In this document: positions 12,665-22,966 of the stretch, in pieces
Layout of the letters: every line of letters begins with the position of its first letter
Numbering within the stretch: the first letter of the stretch is position 1
Source of the DNA: Elysia crispata
Taxonomy: Eukaryota > Mollusca > Gastropoda > Plakobranchidae
DNA: 64,000 nucleotides
Assembly (NCBI GenBank): GCA_033675545.1
Contig: JAWDGP010002684.1
Coordinates: 391,001 to 455,000, forward strand
Direction: 5' to 3'
Position numbers and translations under genes: made by a program
Notes under the pieces: model-generated
The model's input: the letters and a program-made list of their open reading frames with translations, nothing else
The model's database searches: none
Told to the model about the DNA's origin: nothing

Positions 12665-15600
12665 GATTATTATAATATTTTTGTTATAATTTTATACATT
12701 GGAAACCTCAAAAACCAAAGTTTGGAGTGGGGCATATGTCTTCTACATGTACCATTATTATTATTAGTAGTAGTGGTAGTAGTTGTAGTAGTAGTAGTAT
12801 ATAATATTTTTGTATACATTGGAAACCTCAAAAACCAAAGTTTAATTATTTGAATTTCTCATTTAATCTGAATTTTATAACAGGACAGACTATTTTTTTT
12901 TTCTCTTCGGCTGTGTTAGAATTATACACATAATTCGAAGTCTTTCTAGTTTGGTTCTCTTAACTTAAGGTCAACACCACCCCACTCTGACTAAGGCATA
13001 ACAAAAGTACCAGTACATGTATCTCTTAAGTCTCAAGCAATGATATCCTTGCCTAATCCTAAAAATAAATGCAAAGATCTTTTGATCCTGATTAAAATGC
13101 TGCTAAACGTAAGCATTTAACACAATTGTTTTAAAAGTTCTCAATGGACAAAGTAAAACTGACAGGAAAATAATTGCTCTTCTGCGCTTATTTTCAGTAT
13201 TTATCCTGCCAATTTCGCTTTGACCATTGGCTTTTTGGTACTGTCGATGAATGGTGTTAAAAGACACTGGACAGTGCCTTCGATTAACAGTGTTTTGAGG
13301 AAAAAAATTGAAACTTCTAATTTTATTGATTTTAGATCTAATTTTCAAAACTTTTATAAATAAATCTGGTTGAGGTAAATTGCTAAGTTGGGAATTCCCT
13401 AACTATTCCTTTGGAAAAGGGAAGTTTAGATTTAGGCCTGTAGACTGGAAAGAACTGGTCAAAACGATTAACAATTAACAATTTTTTTTTTTTTGCGTGA
13501 GAAAGAGACACTGAAAAAAACACTGGTCTAGAATCTCTAGAGATCCTATCATGATTGACCATTATCCAAAAGTGTAGGGAAGAGAATTTTCCTTAAACGT
13601 TCAGAATTCTGTACTTTGAACTATCATGTAATCCTCTGTAAATCTTGTCCTTGTGCCATATGGAAACTTTACCCTTATGATTGAACATTAGTAAAATTTT
13701 ACAGAAAAAAAAAATAGTGAAATTATTGAAAATATAATTCTATGACAAGTATAATATTCTTCCGTCATCCAGTATCAACCTGTGCAAATGTATAAATCTG
13801 GATGATAAAGCTGATATATTATATCGATATCGCGTATTTTTTTCATTATTTATATACTTTGAATGCTTTATACTCTGATGGTGCCTCAGTTGAGTCAGTA
13901 AAACACAGAAAGCAGTAACATTTAGGGGACGCTACAGGTCGTCAGCCTCTTCATCTGAGCACAGGAAAAAAAATGTGTAAATTTGCAGATATTAGCCCAA
14001 CTTCTTTAAGCCTTAAAATTGCATGTTTCTTAATGAATTTGATATGCTGAACACGTATATGAAGGTTTTATTCGTTGTAAGATATTTATAAGCATTTTTT
14101 GTGTTGCAAGTGAATTTATTTACATAACTGGGACAACATTCATTTAATTGTGCTTTTGCCTGCACTCCAATTATTATTGACCCACCGAAGTCTCAGCTCA
14201 TGCGGACGATTCCGAAACCAACTCTCATTTTTCATCATTCGTTCCATTTAATTGTTATGTACTTTGCTAATTAGGCTACATAATGGCAGCGGCTTGCAGT
14301 TGCACTACCAAAAATGCATTAACCAAGGCAAAAGAAACACTATAAAACAACAGTTCTCTACTGGAGTTGGGCTGGTAGGCCTATAGATCTGCAAATCTAC
14401 CAAAAAATGAGCTATATCAGAAAAAAAATGGCCCACAATCATGTCTATAAGTACAATCAAATTTTGTTTCATTTAGATGGGGGTGGGAGGGGTGTGAAGA
14501 GAGAACGTAGCAATGCCAATCCAAAATTTCAAAGCTGTAACATTTACCTACTAATAATTGGAAGTTATAAAGCTTGCTCTCAAAAGAAGAAAACTTTTTA
14601 AATTTTGAGAATCGGTCCAGAAAAAAAAATGAGGATTTAAGTAATCCAAAAATGTGTATAGGTGTAAAGAGGAATAAATGGTCCAAAAAATGGACCTTTT
14701 AAGTGGTTTGTTTTTTTTGTTGTGAAGGAAGTTAAAACCTCCTAATTTCTTTATTTAGCAATATATTTCCATGAAATTTGACATTTAACTGTATTTTTTT
14801 ATACAGAATCATAATTTGTCAGAGATAATTTTGACAGTTTTGTTTCTTTGGGTCAATTTTTGCATAAATTAGCATAAATTACCCTCTAATCCAAACTCGC
14901 GTTCCTTTATTTAGAACGTAAAACCTCCCTAACTCCTATATTTACCAAGATATTTCAATAAAATTTTGCAGGCAGAAGTATAATACATGTATCATTTAGT
15001 TTCTTACTTCGTTAAAAGAACTAGCATTCATATGCATTAGTTAGTTTATGCATAAATTAGCATAAATTACCGTTTTATCATTTCTTTATGTAATTTCAGA
15101 AGTTACCAACTCCAAAATGTTCTTATCATAAGTATCAACCAAGGTGGTTAAATTGTATTTTTGTTTTGTTTCTTAATTTGTTAAAATCAGCATGGTAAGT
15201 TTATGCATAAATTATGCTGATGGCATACATTATCTTCTATTCTACACTTGCAGGGCATCCATATTTTTTTAACAAGAGCTTCTTTATCCATATTGAGGAT
15301 GTTTTAAAAAAAAAAAAAAGAAAATAAAGGAGAAAATTCATAGAAGCTTGCTTCAGATACAGAGAGATAATACAATGTTCATTGAGCGTTTCTTATCCTT
15401 CAACTTCCTACGTTAGTGGGACTTGGTACACATACCTAATTTGAATAGTAATAATTGCGTGACTGCTCATGGAATCACCCCAGCCTCAATGAGTTAGTTA
15501 TTTGAGTTACAATATTGTATTTGGTTACTGAATCAGTCATACAGAACGCTCATTTCACATTTAACAGGATTTTTCAGATCAGACTCAACGCCCAACTTCC

Positions 15601-17268
15601 TCGCCAAGAGCTAGATCTAGATCTCACACGAATAGTTAGAAACCACCAATTAAATATAAGCTAACTTTGTAGATAAGATGTTATCTTCATACGAAAAGCA
15701 TGTATACTTAAGAAATAATTACTCTTTATAGGTGTACAGGCAACTGCAAATGTACCACTATTTATTTTTTTTTCTTTAAAGATAACAAACTATTCGTTTT
15801 AAAAGCGGAGAACAGTCCCCATATTGTAGATGCGCTAAAGGATTATTTTAAACTGAATACTATAGGGGGTATAAGTTAAGTCAACATACTACTCCAAGCG
15901 CTTTGAGTAAAAATTGTTTGAAAGAAAGTCATGTTTCTAAAGTGCTCCGAATTTATTAAAGATAAAAGAATACTTTATGTTTTAATAGCATTTTAATGTT
16001 TAAAAATCCTATAGCTATCTATTTTATTTACGTCTCAGATCTACCCTAAGCACCCCTTTGCAAGTCATTATTAGAATAGTGACAATCCAATAAGATAAAC
16101 TCGCCTAACTCAGTTCACATGCTCTCAATGAGAAGCGCTCTTAGCCATGTGACGTCACAAACCAAACGTCAGTTTGTGCGCTACACCAAAGGCTTAGCAG
16201 GCCGGCTCGTCCTGAATGTCAAGTGTCATTATTTTGAGAGGGTGGGTGTCTTTCAAAGACGAATACGAGCAAATACGTGGACAAAAAGTAATGTAAGTAA
16301 GTAAAAATGGCACAAGAAATGTTTAAAAAAAGACGAAATGCGTTGTCCCAGTAGTTTTAGAGAGCAGCGAATGAAAAGAAAAAACTCGTTCAGAAACAAC
16401 ACTTCCAGACGGCTGATCAATACCGTTTTAGCGCAGAAGTATAGAAGAATATCTTTTCTGATTGTACACCAAGTTTCATCGCAATACGTTATAAAATGAC
16501 GCTGTAGTTATAATTATAAAACGGCAACCGTTGCTTAATCGCGGTCCATTTTTTTGCCTAGGTTTACGGGCCGCTGTGCACTGACTTTTTGCTGGAGTTG
16601 CCTAGCCTGCGGACATCGGATTGGCATTGCTAGAGAATGCTCCTGCCTATGCTGCTCGCATTGAGTAGTTTTAAAAAGTTAAGTAAAAAAATGGTAAATT
16701 TGCAGATATCGGCCCAACTCACGTTAGGCTTTACAACTGAATGTTTCCCGACGAGATCGAAACTTGTAGTATAATGGGAGTTTAGAGCAACACAAAAATG
16801 CTTATAATATCTCGAAGGGTAGGCCTATTTATTTACGACTTATAAAATTAAAACCTTCATATTCGTGTTCAGCATACCAAATTCAATGAGAAGAATACAA
16901 TTTTAAAGCTTAGGGTGAGTTGGGTCGATAACTGCAATACCAAAAAAATTGTGTCCAGTTCTTATACCTCAAAGTCAAACTGTCAAAGTGAAAGTGTGAC
17001 GGGTGTTAGAAATAAAAATCTAGATCTAGATCTAGATCTAACTCTAGATCTAGATCGAACTGTTGACCTTAACTGATAAACGCCACAACATGTTATCTAG
17101 ACCTTCTGTATCAATTAAATGATGATGATAATTCATTTAGACGATGAGACAACAAACTTACGATGCCTCCTTGAGTGGTGATTTTACCACAACATCAACC
17201 AAAACAAACGCTAGCAGCTCCAATAAAACGTAATAGCAAGCTGCAAATAACCATTCCAGTACAGCCAT
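5734..17268 (-). CDS. Membrane-anchored ubiquitin-specific protease (USP, peptidase C19), four exons
   Basis: The minus-strand model joins 17162-17268, 9903-11047, 7943-8064 and 5734-6843. All junctions are GT-AG and keep phase, giving 827 residues. The N-terminus is hydrophobic (about 7-28 and 44-81), followed by a Gln-rich stretch (115-125) and a disordered Asn/Ser/Gly linker. The catalytic domain has a Cys box with Cys305 in a GQNMCFINS context, a QQD motif near 390, and a C-terminal His box GHYVSYC (His777) with Asp792 in WYRMDD. USPs remove ubiquitin from proteins by thiol proteolysis. Unusual points are one residue more than the common GNTC Cys box, loss of the two CxxC zinc knuckles, and a low-complexity insert at about 563-690. 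The hydrophobic N-terminus implies attachment to an intracellular membrane. I do not recognise a specific orthologue; USP30, also N-terminally anchored, has a different Cys box. Confidence 0.85.
6844..7942 (-). other. USP intron 3
   Basis: AT-rich GT-AG intron with no recognisable exon, repeat element or RNA gene. Splicing here joins Glu458 (GAG) to Ile459 (ATT) in phase 0. Confidence 0.7.
7943..8064 (-). CDS. USP exon 3: small exon between Cys box and finger region
   Basis: A 122-bp exon bounded by acceptor CTGACAG (AG at 8066-8065) and donor GTTTGT (from 7942). It completes Asp418 with AT, then encodes 40 residues including a Leu-Lys-Leu-Ile-Tyr-Gly stretch and the charged sequence Arg-Ile-Gln-Asp-Leu-Lys-Asp-Gln. 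In USPs this region lies in the helical part between the Cys and His halves. Phase agrees on both sides, which is the main evidence for it. Confidence 0.75.
8065..9902 (-). other. USP intron 2
   Basis: The intron contains poly-A/T runs (about 8335-8372), a short (TA)n tract at 8643-8670 and a (CA)n tract at about 9142-9162. No exon-like sequence was seen on either strand. Confidence 0.65.
9903..11047 (-). CDS. USP exon 2: hydrophobic region, Gln tract, linker and catalytic Cys box
   Basis: The acceptor TTTTCAG ends at 11048. The exon encodes Thr37 to Cys417: two more hydrophobic stretches, a charged helix, a Gln-rich run, about 170 residues of linker, then the USP Cys box (Cys305) and a QQDVAEFL motif. 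The donor is taken as GTGGGT at 9902. Using the overlapping GTGGTG three bases upstream would also keep phase, so one codon is uncertain. The exon ends after one base of a codon, which matches the start of exon 3. Confidence 0.85.
12530..12850 (+). repeat. (ATT)n array and tandem duplication
   Basis: The phrase ggcatatgtcttctacatg followed by a trinucleotide tract and an acattggaaacctcaaaaac phrase occurs twice, at about 12537-12720 and 12731-12842. In the first copy the tract is ATT/ACT with a long pure ATT run (about 12590-12663); in the second it has become AGT. This is a local duplication whose microsatellite diverged afterwards. Confidence 0.8.
12700..13050 (+). repeat. Dispersed repeat family 1, copy B
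   Basis: Same orientation and order of phrases as the copy at 300-530, including the aaacctcaaaaaccaaagt start, a Phe-codon-like gaatttctcat phrase, an aattcgaag phrase and a caccacccca phrase. Identity is moderate, with small insertions. The element class is unknown. Confidence 0.6.
13570..13770 (+). repeat. Dispersed repeat family 2, copy A
   Basis: Shared phrases in the same order as 34075-34240: gagaattttcc / gagaattgtcc, gaattctgta, catgtaatcc / catgtgatcc, cttgtcctt / ctgtccttg, and aaaatataattcta. It is a diverged, non-coding repeat of unknown class, also found just outside the large palindrome at 34.7 kb. Confidence 0.5.
13966..14130 (+). mobile_element. MITE-like repeat, partial copy
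   Basis: Begins with an A-run and the phrase gtaaatttgcagatattagc, followed by a cccaactt phrase and a gctgaacacgtatatgaagg phrase. The same order occurs in the element at 16685-16950 (there as both arms of an inverted repeat) and more weakly at 59390-59525. It looks like one arm of the same family with a degraded partner. Confidence 0.5.
14730..15240 (+). repeat. Diverged tandem repeat, about three units of 160-190 bp
   Basis: The phrase gcataaattagcataaatta occurs at about 14861 and 15050, and a shortened form near 15203. Each is preceded by a similar stretch containing an aaaacctcc phrase, an a/t-rich 'atatttcc' or 'atatttca' phrase and an aaattttg-like phrase. Units are strongly diverged. 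No coding potential was seen. Confidence 0.4.
16685..16950. mobile_element. Non-autonomous inverted-repeat element (MITE-like)
   Basis: The left arm, about 60 bp from the A-run at 16685 (gcagatatcggcccaactca), is an imperfect inverted match to the right arm ending near 16950 (tgagttgggtcgataactgc). The internal part matches the copy at 13966. The size, TIRs and lack of coding sequence fit a MITE. The target-site duplication could not be assigned. Confidence 0.6.
17021..17056. repeat. Palindromic TCTAGA/AGATCT hexamer tract
   Basis: The segment is almost entirely alternating agatct/ctagat hexamers. Similar smaller clusters occur at about 3735-3870, 24590-24612, 33292-33320 and 60545-60805, so this is a recurring feature of the genome and not a single site. 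Every hexamer is self-complementary. Confidence 0.7.
17162..17268 (-). CDS. USP exon 1: start codon and first hydrophobic segment
   Basis: The ATG at 17266-17268 opens 35 codons plus two bases, then a consensus donor GTAAGT begins at 17161. The peptide starts Met-Ala-Val-Leu-Glu-Trp and has a Leu/Val/Phe-rich segment of about 22 residues suited to a membrane helix, ending in Lys-Ser-Pro-Leu-Lys-Glu-Ala. Its last two bases (TC) combine with the first G of exon 2 to make TCG (Ser36). No upstream in-frame ATG was seen within the short sequence before it. Confidence 0.75.
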
Positions 17269-17440
17269 GTTTAGCTCCCAGAAATACTAGAACTCAAGGT
17301 TGTAAGAACAATATATAAAAGTCAGTAGAGATCACATTTTCAGATGATTTGAATGGGACCGAAAAAATGTTTCTCTGTTAAACTGAAAAGCCGGCCGTGT
17401 TTGAATTTGGTTCAAAATGGCGGCTAAGTAAAAAAAGATA
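17269..17440 (-). promoter_or_regulatory. Candidate promoter / 5' UTR of the USP gene, with YY1-like site
   Basis: The sequence immediately upstream of the USP start is locally CpG-containing (ggccgg at about 17391). It carries CAAAATGGCGGC at 17413-17424, a close match to the YY1 consensus, which is typically found near transcription starts in animals. No TATA box was identified. The exact transcription start is not visible. Confidence 0.35.
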
Positions 17441-19792
17441 AGGGACAGCTAAAAATACACGGTTTTTGCTGAAGTTCATTGCCAGGTAATATAATGTACA
17501 GTTTCCTCGGCTACGTACCAGTTAGGTTCTACTTACTGCTCAAAAGAAAAGGTTAGCTATGAATGCGTATGGCCAACATTGTTTATGGTGCACAGTTGAA
17601 TGAAGGCATAGATCCACTCCATCAAAAAAAAAAAAGAAGAAGAAGAAGAAGAAAAATGGGACACTTGAGTTAACGTTTTGGTTTCTTCTTAGAGGAACAA
17701 AAATAAAAAAAAACCTCATTAGGCATTGTGAAATTGTGGGAAGGATGATAGTGATGCGTTGTAACTGCATAAAAGTTGATGAAGATCGAACCTGTCGATA
17801 AGTCAATGGAACCTTGTAGCTTAAGTCGTGAGAAAGGAATAAATCATAAATGTATGAGTGTATGTATAGCTCAACTAGAGCAGAGTTTAAGGCAACGCAT
17901 CATTAACTTAAACATTTTAGGAGCATACTATTCGATATGATTTCAAGCTTGAAGAGATGGACATGATCTTACAGTATCCTCCATTAGATATTCAGTGAAC
18001 GTATTGCCTTGATTGTGGGATATCGGTCAATGAAGCTTTTCTTGGGTTTTGAAATGGTACACTTTAATCTTTCAGTGTTCTTGTCATTTTTGTTTCTTAT
18101 TTATTTATTTTTGTTATTGTTTTTGTTTTCCAAAAATAATTTTCATTCTGGGTGGAATTTTCCAATTCTTGCATGGCATTTCTTGTAGCTATTATTGAAT
18201 CTACCTGTCTTGGCACGCATCAAACGGACACAATCAGCATCGTGAAAACAGCACCAGTCCAACAAGCAAACGCGAGGGTTAAGTAGACCTTCAAAATATT
18301 GGGTGACATACAACATTGAGTAAAGATAGCTCAAACATTTAGGATGACGGCAGCATAAAGGGCACGATTATTGTAAGCTGTTGTGGAAGGGCGGGGATGA
18401 ACCTGTGGCTTACAGTGCTCAACGACAGGGCTTAGGGTTCTTAGTACCGATGGTTAAAATTTCTTTTTCTTTCTATCGTCTCATAGAATGGAGCCAGGAT
18501 GCAATGTCTATAGATTTATTTATTCATTAAAGTCAAATGCTCAGGATCTAGAGTCCAATGTGACAATACAGGCTTAGAATTTATATTGAAAGAACTCAGG
18601 AAGTCTCAGAAAGGCTCAGGAAGGCGCCTAAAATGGACATTAAATACAGATATGAGCAATGTATCTTAACATAGGTCTAGGCTACTCATTAACATAATTT
18701 TCAAAATGGTAGTATACATAATTTATATCTTCGTGAAGGCAATGTTTAGAAAGGCAATAACCTCAGAGTCAGAACTTCATCGACAGTCTGTTTTACCAAC
18801 AGATCAGACCTAAAGGAATATTCTTAAAGACTTTTAATCGATTAAATTAAAGCAACTAGTTCGCATAAATGCGGACGATGTCCTTCAGAGTTTGGTTTTA
18901 ACATCTTTATGATATCTGTAGTGAATTATCTAAATCAAAGGATACTACCAGATCTAGGTCACTAAGTGTGCTACATTATATTTGGACATACCCCCAGCAC
19001 CGCCTGCCTATGTACGTTGGTCAAACTGGCGGTCGTTCTTTAGATGGTCGAATGTAAAATTAGTTTGAGGGATACCCTTTTTCATGCACTATAAGGAGGG
19101 TTTACTACGTGTTGGAATCCACTCTAAAATTAGCACATGATGTTTAAATTAATTGTGGGTGTCATGGTGCCCCATATGAAACAATGGAATCTTGGGACCA
19201 ATGCTGGCATTGTCTTTAGGTGTTTATGATCTTATTACTGACGTATCTAATGCGTGGCTAGGCTGATTCATTGGGTTTTGATGTCAGGGATTCCTCAAGC
19301 GTTTCCGTTCTATCTCTTGCACACTCTGACTCATGACTTCTGGGGATCTTTGAGTGAAACTTTATGCCCTTACATCAAGACTTAATGACGAGAATGGGTG
19401 GACTTAAAGAGGTAGCAAGTGGAATTGGAGAAGGAACAAAGCGATCACTAAAATTATTAAGTTCTTTGTAATACTATTATCATTGTTTAATCAATAAACC
19501 AAAGGTACGTATCCCACATTATCATGGATATCTGGTATTTGGGTCCACTGCGGCGAAGCAGGAGAATCGCTTGGGCGATATAGAGGTCAAGAAAAAAAAA
19601 CCGTGAGACTCGAGAAGCGAAAAAGACTTGGAACAGAAACAGCGAAAAAGAGGCTGTAAAGATCGTTTGAAAGATAGTGCTGCCTAGAGACATGTACGTT
19701 CGAAAAGTGGTAAGAACGAGCTAGGCACCTTCACCCAACATTTCCGTCATTCGATTATCATTCTTCGAGATCTGGAGTCCACTTTGGCGCGC
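17441..19792. other. No gene recognised
   Basis: Single-copy-looking DNA with a purine-rich (GAA)n-like tract at about 17620-17657. A short frame at 18143-18334 on the minus strand has several Cys and His residues but no family I recognise. Nothing else coding was supported. Confidence 0.4.
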
Positions 19793-20572
19793 AAGTCGTT
19801 TCGCTGATTGCAGATGGTAGCGGTCAAGTCGTATCGCTGATTGCAGATGGTAGCGGGCAAGTCGTATCGCTGAGAGTAGATGGTAGCGCGCAGGTCGTAT
19901 CGCTGATTGCAGATGGTAGCGGGCAAGTCGTGTCGCTGAGAGCAGATGGTAGCGCGCAAGTCGTATCGCTGATTGCAGATGGTAGCGGGCAAGTCGTGTC
20001 GCTGAGAGCAGATGGTAGCGCGCAAGTCGTATCGCTGATTGCAGATGGTAGCGGTCAAGTCGTATCGCTGATTGCAGATGGTAGCGGGCAAGTCGTATCG
20101 CTGATTGCAGATGGTAGCGGGCAAGTCGTGTCGCTGAGAGCAGATGGTAGCGCGCAAGTCGTATCGCTGATTGCAGATGGTAGCGGGCAAGTCGTGTCGC
20201 TGAGAGCAGATGGTAGCGCGCAAGTCGTATCGCTGATTGCAGATGGTAGCGGGCAAGTCGTGTCGCTGAGAGCAGATGGTAGCGCGCAAGTCGTATCGCT
20301 GATTGCAGATGGTAGCGGTCAAGTCGTATCGCTGATTGCAGATGGTAGCGGGCAAGTCGTATCGCTGATTGCAGATGGTAGCGGGCAAGTCGTGTCGCTG
20401 AGAGCAGATGGTAGCACGCAAGTCGTATCGCTGATTGCAGATGGTAGCGGGCAAGTCGTATCGCTGATTGCAGATGGTAGCGGGCAAGTCGTGTCGCTGA
20501 GAGCAGATGGTAGCACGCAAGTCGTATCGCTGATTGCAGATGGTAGCGGGCAAGTCGTATCGCTGATTTGGT
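19793..20572. repeat. 33-bp minisatellite, about 23 copies
   Basis: The unit is gattgcagatggtagcgggc plus aagtcgtatcgct. Two main variants alternate: type A (gattgcag, gcgggcaag) and type B (gagagcag, gcgcgcaag). A third variant has gcggtcaag. The order A-A-B and A-B recurs, showing higher-order amplification. Because 33 is a multiple of three, several frames stay open on both strands, giving 11-residue peptide repeats. It lies directly beyond the 3' end of a minus-strand LINE, so it may be part of its tail or a separate expansion. Confidence 0.9.
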
Positions 20573-20634
20573 GCAGCTTGTGACCGCTCGGCGCTCAATG
20601 ATTCTGGTTGTGAGGAACTGGAAGAAAGACATCA

Positions 20635-21698
20635 TCACCAAAGCCACTCACCCTGCAAAGGGTATAGGCCGCGAACAACAGTCACCCACTCCCGCCTATC
20701 CTGAGCCATCCGTGTAATGTCCCTCCATGAGTGACCACTTGCCTTCATCTCCTCTTCCAAATTTCTTCTCCATGTTGTCCGTGGTCTTCCCCTGCTCCGT
20801 TTGCCTTGAGGGTTCCACTGCAAGGATTGTCTTGTAATGCTGTTTCTTGGCTTTCTGAGAGTGTTCCCCTGCCATCTCCATCTTCTCTGTGTTATTTCCT
20901 CCCGGATTGGGCGCTGTCCTGCTCCGTTCCACAACTCCTCGTTCCAAATTCTTTCTGGCCAAAATATGCGCAGGATCCTGCGAAGACATCCGTTGACAAA
21001 AGTCTGGACTTTCTTTAGAGATGATTGATTTAAGCTCCAGGTCTCACATCCATAAAGCAGGGCAGATTTGACGTTTGAGTTAAAAAGCCTGATCTTGGTT
21101 TTTGTTGAAATGGTTCTGTCTCTCCATATTTTATCCAGAGTTTTGAACGCTGCTCTCGCCTTTGCCACTCTAGACCTCACATCTGCCGCCGTTCCTCCTG
21201 AGTGGTCTATAACACTGCCGAGATACGTAAAATTTTCTACAACTTCCAGGGGTTTTCCTCCGACTGTTGTTGCTTGTGTATCCACTGATTTGATTTTGAG
21301 CATTTTCGACTTTCCGGGATGTATACGAAGCCCTATTGATCCCGACAGTTGGTTCGCCGTTGAGGTCTTGTCCTGCATTTGGCTGTGGTTGTGTGAGACC
21401 AGGGCAATGTCGTCCGCAAAATCCAGGTCATCCAGTTGGGTCCATAATGTCCACTGAATTCCATTTCTGCTTCCTGAAGTGCTCTCTTTCATTAGCCAAT
21501 CTACTGCCAAGATGAAAAGGGACGGTGAAAGCAGACATCCCTGTCAAACCCCGGTTTTTTAATTTCATAACTGTATGTTATTCTTCCTTTATGTTGAACT
21601 TTACAACTGGTGCCATCATACTTCTTCTGGATTAGCGATACGATCTTTGGTGGAATGCCATAGTGCCTCAGAAGTTTCCATACGGGGAAGAAAGACAT
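20635..21698 (-). mobile_element. 5'-truncated RTE-type LINE: reverse transcriptase C-terminal half, degenerate
   Basis: Read on the minus strand, the element starts inside the RT domain at about 21690 with a YGIPPKIVSLIQ-like segment. It continues after a frameshift and a TGA (21544-21546) within the GVRQGCLLSP-type motif, then runs open from 21510 to a stop at 20635. That part carries the catalytic LDFADDIALVS box, YLGSVID, LLYGCETW, a thumb region, and a GKRSRGRPRTTWRRNLEEEM tail typical of RTE-clade endonuclease/reverse transcriptases. The endonuclease domain is absent. Full-length RTE proteins are around 1000 residues, so this is a dead-on-arrival 5' truncation, although its last 291 codons remain open. 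Confidence 0.88.
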
Positions 21699-22736
21699 AG
21701 TAACATATAATTAGCTTCTCAGCTACCTGGCGTGTGTGATAATTGATGAAGATGAACTACCGCAAGGACCTCGAGAGCTTGTGCGTTAAGAATTTAATAT
21801 GGTCATTTAGAGTGAAATAAGTTGAAGCTTAGGAGAAAGCCTAAGTCATAATTACTGAGTCATGAATCTGGTCTTGAGAAAATGAAAAAAAAAAGTTGCA
21901 TGGGGAAGAAGCAAGTGGGTTAATTAAATTTTTTATGATCAGAAATTATATGCCTAAGCTTACATGTATATAATGCTTACGAGATAGTTGTTGGTGCTGT
22001 TATTGTTTGTAGCAGTGTTGTTGCTACTGTTGTTCTTGCCCCCTCTACTGCAGTTATTGTCATTGTTGTTTCTGTCACATGTACCTTTGTTATTTTCTTA
22101 GCTGTGACAGATACACAAGCACACAGACACACAATTTTTCTCTGATCTACATAAAAGGTGTTAACTTTACTATGCATCAGTCGCAGAAAAGTAGCAGTTT
22201 TCAGACTGTTCATCGCGAGGTGTTTGTCCTTTTCACTTTTAGACTTCATATTTGCCTTTTTTTTATATCCAGTTCCCTAAGTCAAGACTAGCGATTTGAT
22301 CAAAGTTGAATGAAACTGATACAACTGGGAGGAAAATGTAAAATTCACCAGACATTTTAGTCTAGAATCACCGGTCGAGATATTTCATTGTTTCGTTTGC
22401 AGGGATTGCATTATTTTATCTTCCACTGACGGTTTTCGGAGCCGAATTGTAACGTGGTCCGAGTATTCCTCTTAAAGTTGAGTTCTAGTGCGATAAATAG
22501 TAAGATTTCTCCATGTTACGTGAATGAATACACACCGTGCGCAGGCTTCTTTCTTCAGGTTACTTGAAAGAAATCAAACTGAATTTCTTCACAATGTTTG
22601 GATGTGCTCTAGAGCAAGTAAACACGCAGCTTATGTTGAACTTTCTGAAAATTATTTGTCTACACTATACATGTACATCGACGGTGTTTTGCTCTGTTTT
22701 GACCGGAATGGTTGTGAGCGCTGACTGCACTAACTA

Positions 22737-22907
22737 CTGTACAGCCAAGAAGTAAAATCTTTTGTTGGCTGGTGTGACGTTAATCATCTAGTTCTCAATG
22801 TCAGCAAGACTATAGAAATGATCATAAATTTTCGTAAAAAAGCTTCGCAACCTGTCCTGACTATTATAAAAGATAAAGAGGTAGAGAGAGTAGACACATT
22901 CAAATAG
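22737..22907 (+). mobile_element. Reverse-transcriptase fragment of a second non-LTR retrotransposon
   Basis: From 22737 the frame reads Leu-Leu-Tyr-Ser-Gln-Glu-Val, then a WCDVNHLVLNVSKTIEM stretch and INFRKK, ending VERVDTFK before a stop at 22905. This matches the segment after the FADD box in CR1/L2/Rex-like reverse transcriptases (WCxxNxLxLNxxKTxEM...TFKYLG). It breaks off exactly where YLG is expected and is followed by unrelated LINE-tail sequence. It is an isolated remnant. Confidence 0.65.
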
Positions 22908-22966
22908 GTAGTAAGATAAGATAAGATACAATTTTCTTATTCATCCCTATTGGGGAAATTCAAAAC
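22908..22966 (-). mobile_element. 3' end of a LINE or SINE with (TATCT)n tail, minus strand
   Basis: Read in reverse it is a gaatttcccc-atagggat phrase, then gaataagaaaattg and a tail of tatct repeats. This layout, a conserved stub with ATCTT/TATCT repeats, is common at 3' ends of CR1/L2/jockey-like elements and their SINEs. The related plus-strand tail at 57160-57252 supports it. Confidence 0.5.

Larger units (their letters stand above)
11048..17161 (-). other. USP intron 1, repeat-rich
   Basis: A 6.1-kb GT-AG intron holding a dispersed repeat with an ATT array, a repeat shared with 34.1 kb, two MITE-like copies, a diverged tandem repeat and a TCTAGA hexamer cluster (listed separately). TGACGTCA, a CRE palindrome, lies at 16149-16156. 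Exon 1 phase (two bases) fits exon 2 directly, so no extra coding exon is required here, though one whose length is a multiple of three cannot be excluded. Confidence 0.6.

Noticed and set aside
16149..16156. CRE palindrome as a promoter
   Set aside because: It lies inside USP intron 1 with no exon near; isolated 8-mers occur by chance.
18965..19058. Short plus-strand peptide YVGQTGGRSLDGRM recalling a GIY-YIG motif
   Set aside because: Only about 15 residues match, with a stop directly after and no supporting sequence upstream.
21068..21457. 129-codon plus-strand frame
   Set aside because: Antisense shadow of the LINE reverse transcriptase.
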